Shown piece by piece: positions 37,201-49,900 of a DNA stretch of 64,000 nucleotides (position 1 is the first letter of the stretch; every line of letters starts with the position of its first letter). A model generated the notes under the pieces. It saw nothing but the letters and a program-made list of their open reading frames with translations, was not told the DNA's origin and did not search any database. The position numbers were made by a program, and so were the translations under genes. The DNA is from Cladopsammia gracilis (lineage: Eukaryota > Cnidaria > Anthozoa > Scleractinia > Dendrophylliidae), in assembly GCA_022457155.1 (NCBI GenBank), contig JAJGOT010000461.1, positions 310,001 to 374,000 on the forward strand, written 5' to 3'.

Positions 37201-40200
37201 AACACTTCATGCGGAAAGAACCATGCGTTAAAAAATGGTGTATTTTACCAGACAGCGCTTTGCACGTGCAATTATTGATGCAGAAACATTACAGAGTCTG
37301 TTCGTGAATATTTCGCGCATTTTCGGTATCAGCCGTCGCACTTCGTGCATACTCTTTTCATAAATGCATACTGATGAGCGGCACCTGTCCCCCGCGACCT
37401 TAACATTTCCGATTAGAGAATATTAACGTTTCAACCAATTGTATTCCGAAAATCTGTGGGCGGTATTTAACTGCCAACTGTCCCTTTTCAATTAATCGAG
37501 CGGTTCGCATTACTTTTCGCTCGCTCGCCGCTCGCATCTCCGATCGCGTATTTGCTCGCTCGCTAAACAATCCAGAGAGGAACTGCTAGCAGTCTAAGGG
37601 CGCTATGAGTATTCCGGACAGCTATTTGCGGAAACATTTCGTTGGGTGTCACTGAAGAGATGCCGCTTTCCTGAGTTTTACAACAGTAAAACCCCGTTAA
37701 TATGGACACGGAATAAACTGCGGAAACTGTCCGTGTCTGCGGACTGTCCGTGACTGCGGAAACTGTCTGTGTTAACGGAATTTGAAATAAAACTTGTTGT
37801 TGTTGTTGTTGTTGTCCGTATTAACGGGATGTCCATTTTAAGCGGGGTTCTTATGAATAACGTAATTAAAAGTGCACATGAAGTGAAATTTCACTACTGT
37901 TTTGTTTTAGGGTTTTATGTTGTTTAAGTCCCTACAAGTCCTTTTGACCAACCCTAACACCCTATTAGCCTTTAGCAGTTATTTTATCTACATGTTGATT
38001 CCATGAGAGATCACTCAGCAGTAATGAAACAATCTTAAATCTTTATATACATTAACACTTTCCAAAGGTTGACCTTCGATATTATATATATTAATGCCCC
38101 AACTTAAGGTGACTTTTTACTAGTTATTCGTATGATTTTACATTTCTTAGTATTAATTGTCATCTTATTCATCTTACACCATTCTGATATTTTATCAATG
38201 TCGCTTTGAAAAATAGAGAGATCTTCTCGAGTATTAATAACCCTGTACATTTTACTGTCATCAGCATACAAAGCAATTGAACTGTCCTAACTAATTACCC
38301 CTGGTAAATCATTGATGTAGACTATGAAGAATAATGATCCCAACAAAGAACCTTGTGGGACACCAGAGGTTACGGTTAGCCAATCAGAAGCCTCCCCTAT
38401 TTGCGTAAGCTTATCACCGGACGTCCACGAAAATTGCCGGCTCGTCACCGTACTATAGAAACCGTTATTTCATTTTCAGTTGTTTTCCTCTTTTGCGCGA
38501 AGAGGATGTCCTTTTTTTTTGCGGTTTGAAAACTCCCGCCGGGGCCTAAAATTTGCGACATTTTAAGCGCAGCCAAAAAGGTACAAACAATTTATTTGTG
38601 ACGTCATTCGTGTGTTCGATCACAACAAACCTCGGCGGAGAAAGAGACGAACCCGGGGCTAAAATACGCGACGCTTTCAAACATATTTAATCGAAAGAAT
38701 CCTTTCACAAGTTGCCAAAACTCCACTGTAAAATAAGTGACGCGCTCAGTTGTAAACACACTAATGACGTCACTAGAACCCAGGTCCTTGTCTAATATGG
38801 AATGGGAGTAAACGTGAAGGTTCTCCAGATGATGCGTGACACTAGTATAAAATTAAATATGTTAATAACGTGAAAAAATAGTAAACATAAATGAAAAATT
38901 GTAAAAAGTGTCATAGTGATTGAGTTCTCAAACGTTTAGAGCATAGCCCTTCATCAGTGTGAGAACTAAGTAGTGGAATCTTAAACTGATTTGAAATTTG
39001 AAATTAGGGCGTGCGCACATGAGAAATATAAAGGCGTACGCGCGCAGTTCACAAGAAACGGAAAGCATCGTTAAGGCCCAAAGGTTGCATGGTGCCGAGC
39101 CTAAAAATGTTTTCCATTTCGCGGTGCTTCCTGTGGCGACTAGAACCTCGGCAAAGTCGCAAACCCCTGATGAAGATGTCATCTAAAGTATGGCCGTCAG
39201 TATTAAACTATTCGGCCACAGGTAGACCCGGAGTGTTTATTTGAACGCTTCTCAGGTGTTCTCTGCACCGTTCATGAAGACTTCGACCAGTTTCCCCGAT
39301 GTATAGAAGAGGGCAACGACAACAAGAGATAATGTAGACCAGGTTTTCTGTTCTGCATGTGAAGTGTTGATGAATGGTGCGAGAATATTAAGGACCGCTT
39401 ACATGAATGTCTGAAGTGATGTGTTTGCAAGTGCGACACCGTGGATGCTGACATGCGAGCGAACCAGGTTGATCAGTGTGGCACTTGTTAGAATTGTGCA
39501 CCAGGGTATCTTTGAGGCTACTGTCGCGCCTGAATGCAACAACGGATGGTTTTGAGAATAATTCTCTTGTCTAAGGCCCAGTTCAAACGTCGAATTTCAC
39601 ATGTGCGAACCTAATGCAAATGAGCAAAATCTATTGTTCTTGCTAATTTGCATTAGGTTCGGCACATGTGAAGTTCGACGTTTGAACTGAGCCTAATATG
39701 CCCAACTTGAGTCGCTTGTTAAAATATGTTCCCACCACTTCAAGAGACTTATTTACCTATCAAAATAATTCTTAACAACCTATTTTCAGAATATCGAAAA
39801 AAATGGTGGTGAAATTTCACTTCATGTGCACTTTAAGCGTTCCATTGTTCTTACGGAAAACGATAGTAAATTATCACATCTAACCCCACCAAGACACCAA
39901 ATAATTATGACTAGACAAAAGCACATATTTAGCTATAAGTTTAGTATATGCTTACGCATTTGAGAAAATTGTAACCCTTAAAAATTAGCCAAATTGTTCG
40001 TATTAATGAAGTTAACTTTGTATGAGATTGTTTTGTATAGGTAATCATACGGTTTCGAGTTCACTTACACTTAGCACTTACTTAGATCTCTCCGCGCCAG
40101 GAGGCGCATAAGGCCGCAACCCTTGTCTTCCAACCCGCTCTGTCTTCCGCTATGACTTTGACTTCTCTCCAGCTGTTCCACCCTTCGCTCTTTCGTTCTT

Positions 40201-43200
40201 TTTCCACAGTTCGTCTCCACGTGGTCTTTGGTCGACCTATTGCCCGTTTCCCTTCCGGTTGCCACCCTAATGCTACCCTGCAGTTATCGGTTGCATCTTT
40301 TCTCAAGACGTGCCCGAAGTTTCGAGTTCAATTTGGGATTAATTCGCACGAGTGAGTTTTTCAAAAGCTCAAATTGCACGAGTCGCTTTTATGTGTTAAT
40401 AATTAAACATGAAAAAATTTGCATCAATTTCTTTTTCCAAAAAATTTATTTTTTGAACAAAATTTTTTGTTTTGTTTTGTTTTATTTATTTTTTTGAATT
40501 TGCAAAACATTTTTTTTGCATCAATGTTTTTTATTCGTAATGTGCGCTGGTATTACACTTGAACTGCACTGCTCTTAGCCAATCAGAATTGAGTATTTTT
40601 TTCATAATTATTAAGTCTGTAACAATGTGGTGTCCGTATTAAATTTTTAGACAAATTTTTTCAATACTCTACTATATTTTTTGCTTATTTCTGTTTGCTT
40701 CCATCTTTGTCTGCAAAAATGTACATTTCAATATACCGGAGAGTAATTTTGACTATTATGTTTGCCAAATTTTCAGTTTACAAGAACTGCGCTGAAGTTT
40801 ATCAGTCCGGTAATAGGAACAGTGGAGTGTACAAAATCGATCCAGATGGTTTTGGCACATTTCAAGTGTTCTGTGATCAGAAAACAGCCGGTGGAGGTTG
40901 GACGGTGTTCCAAAAAAGACAGGATAGCTCTGTTGATTTCTACCGAGGATGGGATGACTACAAACGGGGCTTCGGTAATCTGAACGGCGAGTTTTGGCTC
41001 GGGTTGGAGAAAATCCATCGCCTAACTGCAAGCAGCAGTGACAAGCTTCGCATCGACTTGGAAGACATCAACAGTAAAAATTCATTTGCAGAATACAGCT
41101 CATTTGATGTGGCAAGCGAGAGTTCCAAATACCAGCTGAGTTTGGGAAGTTTTTCGGGTAAGTTAACTTCTGCTGATGCTAGTGTGTTTGTTAAAGCAAG
41201 TAGTATAGGGGCTTGGTGATCCGGGACCGCCTCCAAACGCTCGAATAACCGCTTATTTTGGGAACTCCCGAACGCCCGAGCTACCGTGCCCCCAGGGCTC
41301 ATTGCATTCGCCCTGGGGGCCCGTAACTCAGGCGTTCGGGAGTTCCCAAAATAAGCGGTTATTCGGGCGTTTGGAGGTGATCTCGGATACACCAAGCCCC
41401 TATACTACTCGGTGCTTGTGAATGCTGGCCCGACACGAGATCACCAATTGAAGAAACCCCACCTCCACATATACCAACCCACATGGCAATGGCACAGAGA
41501 CCCGATGCGAGACCAGCAATTGGAGAAAATGAAATCCCTGTATATAACATGGAGGCTCAACGCCTTGACTTCAATCCAAGGAACCACGATTACTTCGGTA
41601 ATTCACTGCATGGTTATAAGATGAATGTCCCTGATGATTACCAAATCAAGGACCTGAATTCATTCTTCATAACTAATAAGGTGGCCATTCTCCAGAGAAT
41701 TGCACGCGAAGTCACAGAGCTTGGCGGGGTGAAGGTCACTTTGTCATTCGATGTTCACTTTTCAATGGCAGGTGATAACAATCGAGAAATGAATCACTTC
41801 TTTTGGAACGACAACCCACTGATTGTGACACATATCTATAAACTGCGAGAGGAAGGCTTCCTAGAAGACATTGTGAATGGCTTTAAGGAAGAGATTGCTA
41901 GATGGCAGCAGTTGGGTTCTGGTTGGGTGGTTGATAAAATCAAAACTGTTTACCTTGAGTTTGGGGTGTACAAGCCTCTACGAGGCGGCACATTTATCCC
42001 AACACCATCAAAACTCAGGTCGAAGCAGGCAATCATCAATGTAAAGAACAGAGACAACCAGTGTCTCCGCTGGGCACTGAGATCGGCACTGTTTCCCGCC
42101 GAGGCGCATTCAGACAGACCAGGAAGTTATCCCATTGATGATGGCCTAGACTGCACTGGAGTTGATTTTCCAACGCCATTGAGTCAGATTTCTAAGGTTG
42201 AACGTCAAAACAACCTTGCAATCAACGTTTATGGCTGGAAAAACAACAAGCTGGTTGTAATCAGAGTCAGTGAGCAAGAGGATCCCAATCTGCGAAGGAT
42301 TAATCTGATGTTGCTCACAGACATACACACTTCGCATTATTGTTACATCAAGAGCATGAGCAGACTTCTACACAGTGAGTTCAACGTTGGACGCCGCATG
42401 CATCACTGTGACAGGTGTCTCCAACCCTTCTCTTCAGAAAGGGTTCTCACCGACCATCTCTTCTATTGCAGGGGAGTCAAAGGCAGGCCGGCACGAGTTG
42501 AAATGCCTAAAGAAGGTGAAAACGTCCTCCACTTTGAGAACTTTCAGAACCAGATGAAGAAGCCTTGGGTTATTTATGCTGACTTCGAAAGCATTGTCGA
42601 AAAAGTCCATGGTTGCATACCAGATCCCCAACAGAGCAGCACCACCGCGACATCCGTACATAAACCCTGCGGGTTCTGCATGTTAGCTTATCGCTGTGAT
42701 GGGGTGACAAAGGGCCCTTTTCTATACAGAGGAGAGGGTGCGGTGCCGGTCTTTCTTGACTGCCTTCAGCAGTTGGAAGGAGTGATCAGAGACGAACTAC
42801 AATACAAGAAGCCTTATTCAATGACGAGAAAAGAATGGATTGAATTCAACTGTGCAACTGACTGCCACATCTGTAACAAGTCTCTCACCAAGAGGAACCA
42901 CAGGGACGCCGTTGCAGTCTATGATCCAAACACCGGAGAATACGCGGGCTTTGTTCATCGTTTCACCAACAAATGTTACCAAAAGGCATTCAAAACTTAC
43001 ATCCAGGGCGAGGATGGTAAATTAGAAGAGTTCCCGTTTGTTGGGCCAAGAAACAAGTGGAAGCCCATCACAGCCAATTTATTCGAGCAGGTCGACTGCC
43101 TTTTCTGCGGGGGATCTCTAATTCAAGACTCTGTTCGAGACGCAGTTAAAGATCATTGTCAGATCACAGGCAAATATCGGGGCGCGGCTCACAGTTTTTG

Positions 43201-46200
43201 CAACATCAACTATTTCCGAACCAACCCGAAAATGGAAATAGTCCCCGTAATCTTTCACAACTTGAGGGGTTATGATGCGCACCACATTATGAGCGGAATT
43301 GCAGGCATTCAATCCGATTTGAAATGCATCCCCAACAACATGGAGAAATACATCTCTTTCTCCCTCGGCAAGCTGAGGTTCATTGACAGCTTGCAGTTCA
43401 TGCAGTCAAGCCTCAGTGCCCTTGTTGAAGCAAACAAGCCAGAGTCCTTCACAATCACGGCAAGCTATGAGAAGAACCAAGCCAAACGCAACCTTCTCCT
43501 GCAAAAAGGGATTTACCCATACGAATACATGGACTCATGGACTCGATTCGAGGAGACCTCTCTCCCGCCGAAGGATGCCTTCTATAGCGAGCTCAAGAAG
43601 GAAGGCATCTCAGATAAGGAATACGCTCACGCGCAAAAAGTGTGGGAGGTATTTGGATGCAAGACGCTTGGAGATTACCACGATCTCTACCTCATGACAG
43701 ATGTGCTTCTTCTGGCCGATGTTTTCGAGAACTTCAGAAAAACATGTCTGCAACATTACAAACTGGACCTGGCACATTATTACACAAGTCCTGGCCTCTC
43801 ATGGGACGCCCTTCTCAGGTATACGGGCATCAACCTGGAGCTGCTCACAGATGTTGACATGCACCTCTTTGTTGAAAGAGGCTTGCGAGGTGGTATATCC
43901 ATGGAGAGCAGGCGGTACTGCAAGGCTAACAACCCCTATCTTCGTGATCACAACCCCAACGAAGAGTCAAGTTACATCATGTATCTCGACGCGAACAATT
44001 TATATGGATGGGCCATGAGTCAGCCTCTCCCAGTTGGCAACTTCGCATGGTGCCCTGTCTTTCCAACACAACACCAGATCAGGAAGTGGAGGCCAAACGG
44101 AAAGATCGGTTACATCCTCGAGGTTGATCTTGAGTACCCCGAGGAGCTGCACGATGAGCACAACGCTTATCCTCTTGCCCCAGAAAGTCAGGCCGTTCCT
44201 AAGGCATGGATGTCTCCATATCAAAGGGCCTTGGCAGACGGACAGTCAGAAGACAAGACACAGAAGCTGCTCCTTACCCTAAACAAGAAATCCCGGTACG
44301 TGTTGCATTACAGAAATCTCCAGCAGTACCTGGCTCTGGGAATGAAGTTGACGAAAATCCACAAAATGCTCAAGTTCGAGCAGAGGGCTTGGATGGAGCC
44401 ATACATCTCCCTGAACACCGAGCTCAGAAAGAAGGCCACTTCCGATTTTGAGAAGAACTTCTTTAAGCTCATGAACAACTCAGTCTTCGGTAAGACAATG
44501 GAGAACCTCCGAAATCGAATCGACATGAAGCTTGTCCGATCGCACGAGCAAGACAAGATTAGAAAGCTTATCGCAAGCCCACTGTTTTCCAGAGCAACAG
44601 TCTTTGGAGCTAACATGGCGGGGATCCAGATGCACAGGGAGAAAATCCTTTTCAACCGCCCAGTCTACACAGGCATGTGCATCCTTGATCTTTCCAAAAC
44701 ACTGATGTATGACTTCTATTACAAACATCTCAAGCTGAAATATGGTCCACGCGTAGACCTACTTTACACAGACACAGACTCTCTACTCCTCGAGATCAAG
44801 ACGGATGATGTTTACAAAGACATGGAGAACCTTCGGGATGAACTCTACGACACAAGTGACTATCCCAAGGACCATCCACTCCACAGCCAGCTTAACAAGA
44901 AGGTCATTGGGAAGATGAAGGACGAGTGCGAGGGTGTGCCCATCTCAGAGGTTGTGTGTCTTCGCTCGAAGATGTACAGCATCTTGAAAGACGACAGTAG
45001 GTGTATGAAGAAAAAGGACAAGGACGGTAAAGAAATCAAAGCGAAGCTGGACATCAAGAAAGCAAAGGGCACCACAAAGGTTGTCACAAAGAAAGAGATC
45101 ATCCACCAGAATTACAAGAAAGCTCTTTTCGACCGGCGAACCTTCAAGCATGGGATGGACAGGCTCCGAAGCAAAGGCCACCAAATCTTCGGCGAACACA
45201 TCACCAAGACAACGCTCTCTCCCTTTGACTCCAAGCGCTGGATCAAAGACGATGGCATCCATACGCTTGCATATGGTCACAAAGACATCGGAGGCAACTG
45301 AGTGCCCGGTGGCACAACCATCAACTCCTCACGCACAAACCTGCGCTTGGGTCCGTCGTACAGATAATAGACGGCCGGCGCATCTGGCTTGGTGACAATC
45401 CTTTGTATTTGGTAGACTTTCAAAGACCAGATTGGATCAGTCGCTCGTCGACTACCACCCTCAAGCTCACCGGGATAATACAAGTATCTCAAATTGATTC
45501 GGGGTGGGAGTTTCTTCTCATTATCCCCCACTGGTCTCAAATATGGGGTCGCTGGTTTGGCTGAGGTAGCTTTCTCTTTGATCGCTTGCGCAGGCTTCTT
45601 GCCAGTGAGTTGAGTCACTTCATTGTTCAAGGCCGAGACAACATCTGGCAATCTTTTAACCCAAGCAGTCGAACGGTCAGAGGGCAGATTCATTTCAACA
45701 GCGTACTGGTATCCAAACAATCGTTCAGCCAGGGTTCTGTTGAATCTTTCAACAATCCCTTGGTCTCTGTGGATATCAACACGCCCACGGCGAATGGTTG
45801 TTTTATGGGCCCCAGTCTCTTTAGTCACAGCCCCCATAAACTCTGTCCCCGGATCGACTTGCAACAGTTGTGGCCATTTCAAAGGCCCGCGCCTATATAC
45901 CCGAGCCAACGCCTTCGAAAGTTCATCAGACTCTTTCGAAGTCAATGGCTCTGCTGCTTTATAGCGCCTTGCTACATCAACAACTGTCAAAGCATATTTG
46001 TAAATCTTTCGCCCATGAGGCAGTTTGTCGTGTGGCAAAAAAAGTAGATCTGCTTGATGCACTGCATTAGGAGTTTGAACATCAAACTTGGGTCGAGGGA
46101 TATGACGTGGCGCTGGGAGATATACTTGCCAAAGGGCTTGTTTGACGAGCTATTTCTTTGCCACCTCTTCAGAGACCTTGGCTGCTGCAGCTAGCTTTTT

Positions 46201-46945
46201 GACAGCGGCAAGTCCTTTCCAATAGCCTTTGGGGCCGTAATAGATCTTTGAGAGTTTCGCCTCCATATACATATGTGTTTACAGAAAGCGAAACGCCGCA
46301 TAGCCAAGGGAGAGTGCGCCAGTGCCGATAAACAAGAGTTCGCCTTGTTTCTGCTGTGGGCCTGGTTTATAGAAGTCAGAGAACTCGGGCTCTTTGGGGA
46401 GTGTTATTTGCTGCTCCCGATGTGTTTGGTTGTAGAGTACCAGAGCTTGGTCAGTGTCTTGAAAGTTGTGTTTCGCTTGATCTTTGATTCGATCATTGCT
46501 GGCAATCCAGTCGAGGAGCTTTGTGCGGTCTTTTTGATATTTAGCGTAGGCCGCTTGATAGGCCTCTAACGCCTTGTCGTGTCTGGTCTTCTCCTCCAGA
46601 GCGGCTTTTCCGTTATCGCCGGAAAAATATTTTGCGAGATAATTGCCACCCGTGAAAGCAGCGGCATTCAAAATTGCTCCACCAACCATAATAGCGATTG
46701 AGGCCATTGCTATATATATGATTTACATTGAGGCAGGGAGGATCTTCTGGTCCTCGAGGTATTTCTTGAGAGCTATGCTCCCAGCCATGACGGCAGTGAA
46801 TTTCACATAGTTCATGAGATTCGAGCTGGGGTCGGCCGTGAGATTTTCCTTGACGATCTTTTTGCCAACCCAGCCAATACTTGCGACAAGGCCAGTTATT
46901 GTGGCCGCATCAAGAACAGCTTTCACGAGCTTGTTGTCAGACATG

Positions 46946-46988
<43 letters not shown>

Positions 46989-49900
46989 TTTTACTCCATC
47001 TCGCGAATTCTTCGTCTCGGTGGTGGGGGAGTTTGAACTTCATTCACCACTGCCGGCGCAGGGGCTGGGGTCGGGGCTTTGCGTCTAAGTGTATTCATAA
47101 TGGCCTCGCGTTGGTAATAGACGCCCCAAGCGGATATAATTACCCCGACAACCGTTATAATCTAGAAACCCGAGTTGCTGCTAGCTTCTTCATTTATCGA
47201 GTTTTGGGGTGCCGAGTTTGGGGCAGGCTCGTTTGTTGCTTTAGAAGCTTGTGCTTGTTTTTTTGCCTCTCTTGCCAGGCGGTTGCGTTCAGCAAGCCTT
47301 TTGCCAGAAGCAACACGACCAGGGCTTTTGGCTGGAGCAGTCTTTGGGGTATCAGAGGTAATGTGCGTGTTGGTTGTGGCTGCTGCTGGCGCGACTGTTT
47401 CTTCAGGCACCGTCTCGAGTGGTTGAGCCATCATGTGTATATATGTAAATTTTTATTTTAAACCTTCGTGGTTTCTGCCAGGTTCCTGTCAGGTTTCTGC
47501 CAGGTTTCTGCCAGGTTCCTGTCAGGTTTCTGCCAGGTTTCTGCCAAGTTCCTGTCAGGTTTCTGCCAGGTTTCTGCCAGGTTCCTGCCAGGTTCCTTTC
47601 AGATTATGTGTCAACTTCATCAAAACCCTCGAGTGGATAACCTTCCCCATCTCTGCTTGGGTGTACAGGTGGAGAAGGTTGAGGGGGCAACTCTTCTGGC
47701 TCCTTTTTGAAGACGATGTGTTTTGTAGTGATCAAAACAGCTTTGGCCAAGGCCAATAATCGCCCACATCGCAGTGCAACGTTTCCTACAATAGTTGACA
47801 GTTCATGGTTAATCATGTAGTCGTTTTTGAGTTCTTTCTGCAACTCCTTCACATCGTCAATCTTAACAACCATGCCGGCGCCTTTGGTTGCGAACATTAT
47901 AACGCTGTCAATCAGAGACTCGGTCGTCTTGTTGCCGACATATGCTTCATACCTTTTGTAGTACTTTTCAACCTCTTTATCCGTCAGGCGCTTCACCTGC
48001 TCGTGTGTGAGCTGGACACCTATAGCCTCTTTTGATTTGCCGGTTGAAACAAGGACTGCCAGTTTCTCGCGTTGAGCTGGAGTGTCATTACCTGTTAAGA
48101 CTTCAGGAATCGCTGATGGCAAGGAGCTATCAGGCTCTGCCCCTAGCAGCTGCATGACACTCTCAATGGCCTCGTCGTCTGGGTGGAGTGTTGCCATTGC
48201 GTATATATTATGTATTTATTTTTCAATTATTCTCTTGATGTCAGGCAAAAGACTTTCAACCTCACGTATAAGCGCCGTCATGGTGGCTGGGCACACAGTG
48301 AGTTTCAAAGGATAGCGGTTACGAAGCATGAGACGCAGATCGTCCGCGTCAGCGGTTTTGATTATCTGCATTTGCATCTCCTCCGCATGATTCTGCAATA
48401 CACCCAGAAGTTGTGAAAAGACCGTGAGCTTGTGGATACTGGTTGAGGTGTTCATGGTTCAGCGTATATATATGTTTTCACATTTTCACTTCAACCCCAT
48501 ATGGGTGCCGCAGAGAGAAGGCTAGGTGAGAAAACTTGTGTCCCTTTAATTTTGCAATCAACTCTTTGTACTCTTGATGTTCAAGCTCACCGGCATAGTC
48601 GTCGAAGATGGCCTTCGTTGTTTTGCTTGATGGGGTGTAAAAAAGCACAATCGCTGCAACGTTTTCCCTAAAGGGTTTCGCAATGCTGGTTAACTGTTGG
48701 GTTAGCACCCACACTGACAAGCCGTTGTGGCGAGCACTGAACCCTAGTTTCACAAGTTGACTCGTGCGACCTTTCACATCCTTCGAAGCAGCACAGTCAT
48801 CGAGCACAAAGAGCGTGTTTGTCCCGTCGAAGTGATAACTGGCTATAGTTAACCATTTTTCAATCTCATGCTGCTGACAGTCTATCACGAAAATGCGTGG
48901 CTCCTTGTCCACGAAACCGTCGTAGGTCTTGTTGTGGACAAATGTTGGGCAGAAGAGAACAATATAGTCAAACTTGCCCCTGAAGGGGCCGCGCAGCTGA
49001 TTCAGAAGATATTGTGTTTTGCCAGAGTTAGTCGGCCCGATAATTAGGGTATTGAATGGCAGCTTTCTTGGGTCCATCTATATTTTTGTGTGTTTAGTAC
49101 TGAACCGCCTGCAGCTGCCTGTCCATGATGTTCATCTGTGAGTCGCTGATGGTGTATATGTGGCAGTGCACGTTTCCCGAGCCGGAGGTTGTCCTTTCGA
49201 TCTCAAGATGTACGCCGTCCTTTGTGTTGACGAGGCGTTGACCGTTGCCATGTAGGGTTGTATCAGCCATTGATCTAAGGTCGATAAGGAGCCCGAACTT
49301 GTTGCCCGTGAGATATTTTGTTAGATTCATGTTTGGCCTGCCATCACCCCTCTTTTTGAAGAGGCGACTGACCTCACGCCACATATCGGTCCCGTTGATG
49401 CCTTCGTTGTAAATCCTGTTGGGAGAGCCGTTTATGGTGATATTAACTTTGGTTATGTCTGGGTTGAAGTATTTTTCTGAGTCCCTGGCTCCTGCCGTGT
49501 AGGGTTCGATGAATAGCAGAAGGATGGCTTTCAGTGACCTGCGCTGCGGGTTCACCCTGAGATTCAGCCGTGCGTCTGAACCCTTCGAGAAGGGGACCAC
49601 TTCCTCTCGCATGATACGGTCGTAGGCAAACTCCTTTCTGCTAGAGTATATACTTGTTGCCTCGTCAGCCAGCTGCTTACTTCGGATTGTCTCGTACTCA
49701 AGCTGGATATTTGTCAACTTGTAGACAAGCTTGCTTGTATCCGAACCCTTGACAACTTGAGAAGCCTGGGCGAGCGTTATCTCGAATGTCAAATCGTTGT
49801 AGAGTGCCTGTGGGTACATGACGCCGTGGTCTGTTATAATCTGGTGGTCAAGATTGATGCGGTATTTGTTTTTGTAAATGGTCTCCAGCTTGTTTTCCGC

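Noticed and set aside
46945..47043. N-terminal extension of the 73-residue Maverick gene with IYIYIY repeats
   Set aside because: The extension only translates the (TA)n promoter tract; the ATG at 46944 fits the motif-to-start spacing of the other genes.
47433..47759. Plus-strand frame with VSARFLPG repeats
   Set aside because: It is the antisense of the 11-bp minisatellite between Maverick genes.
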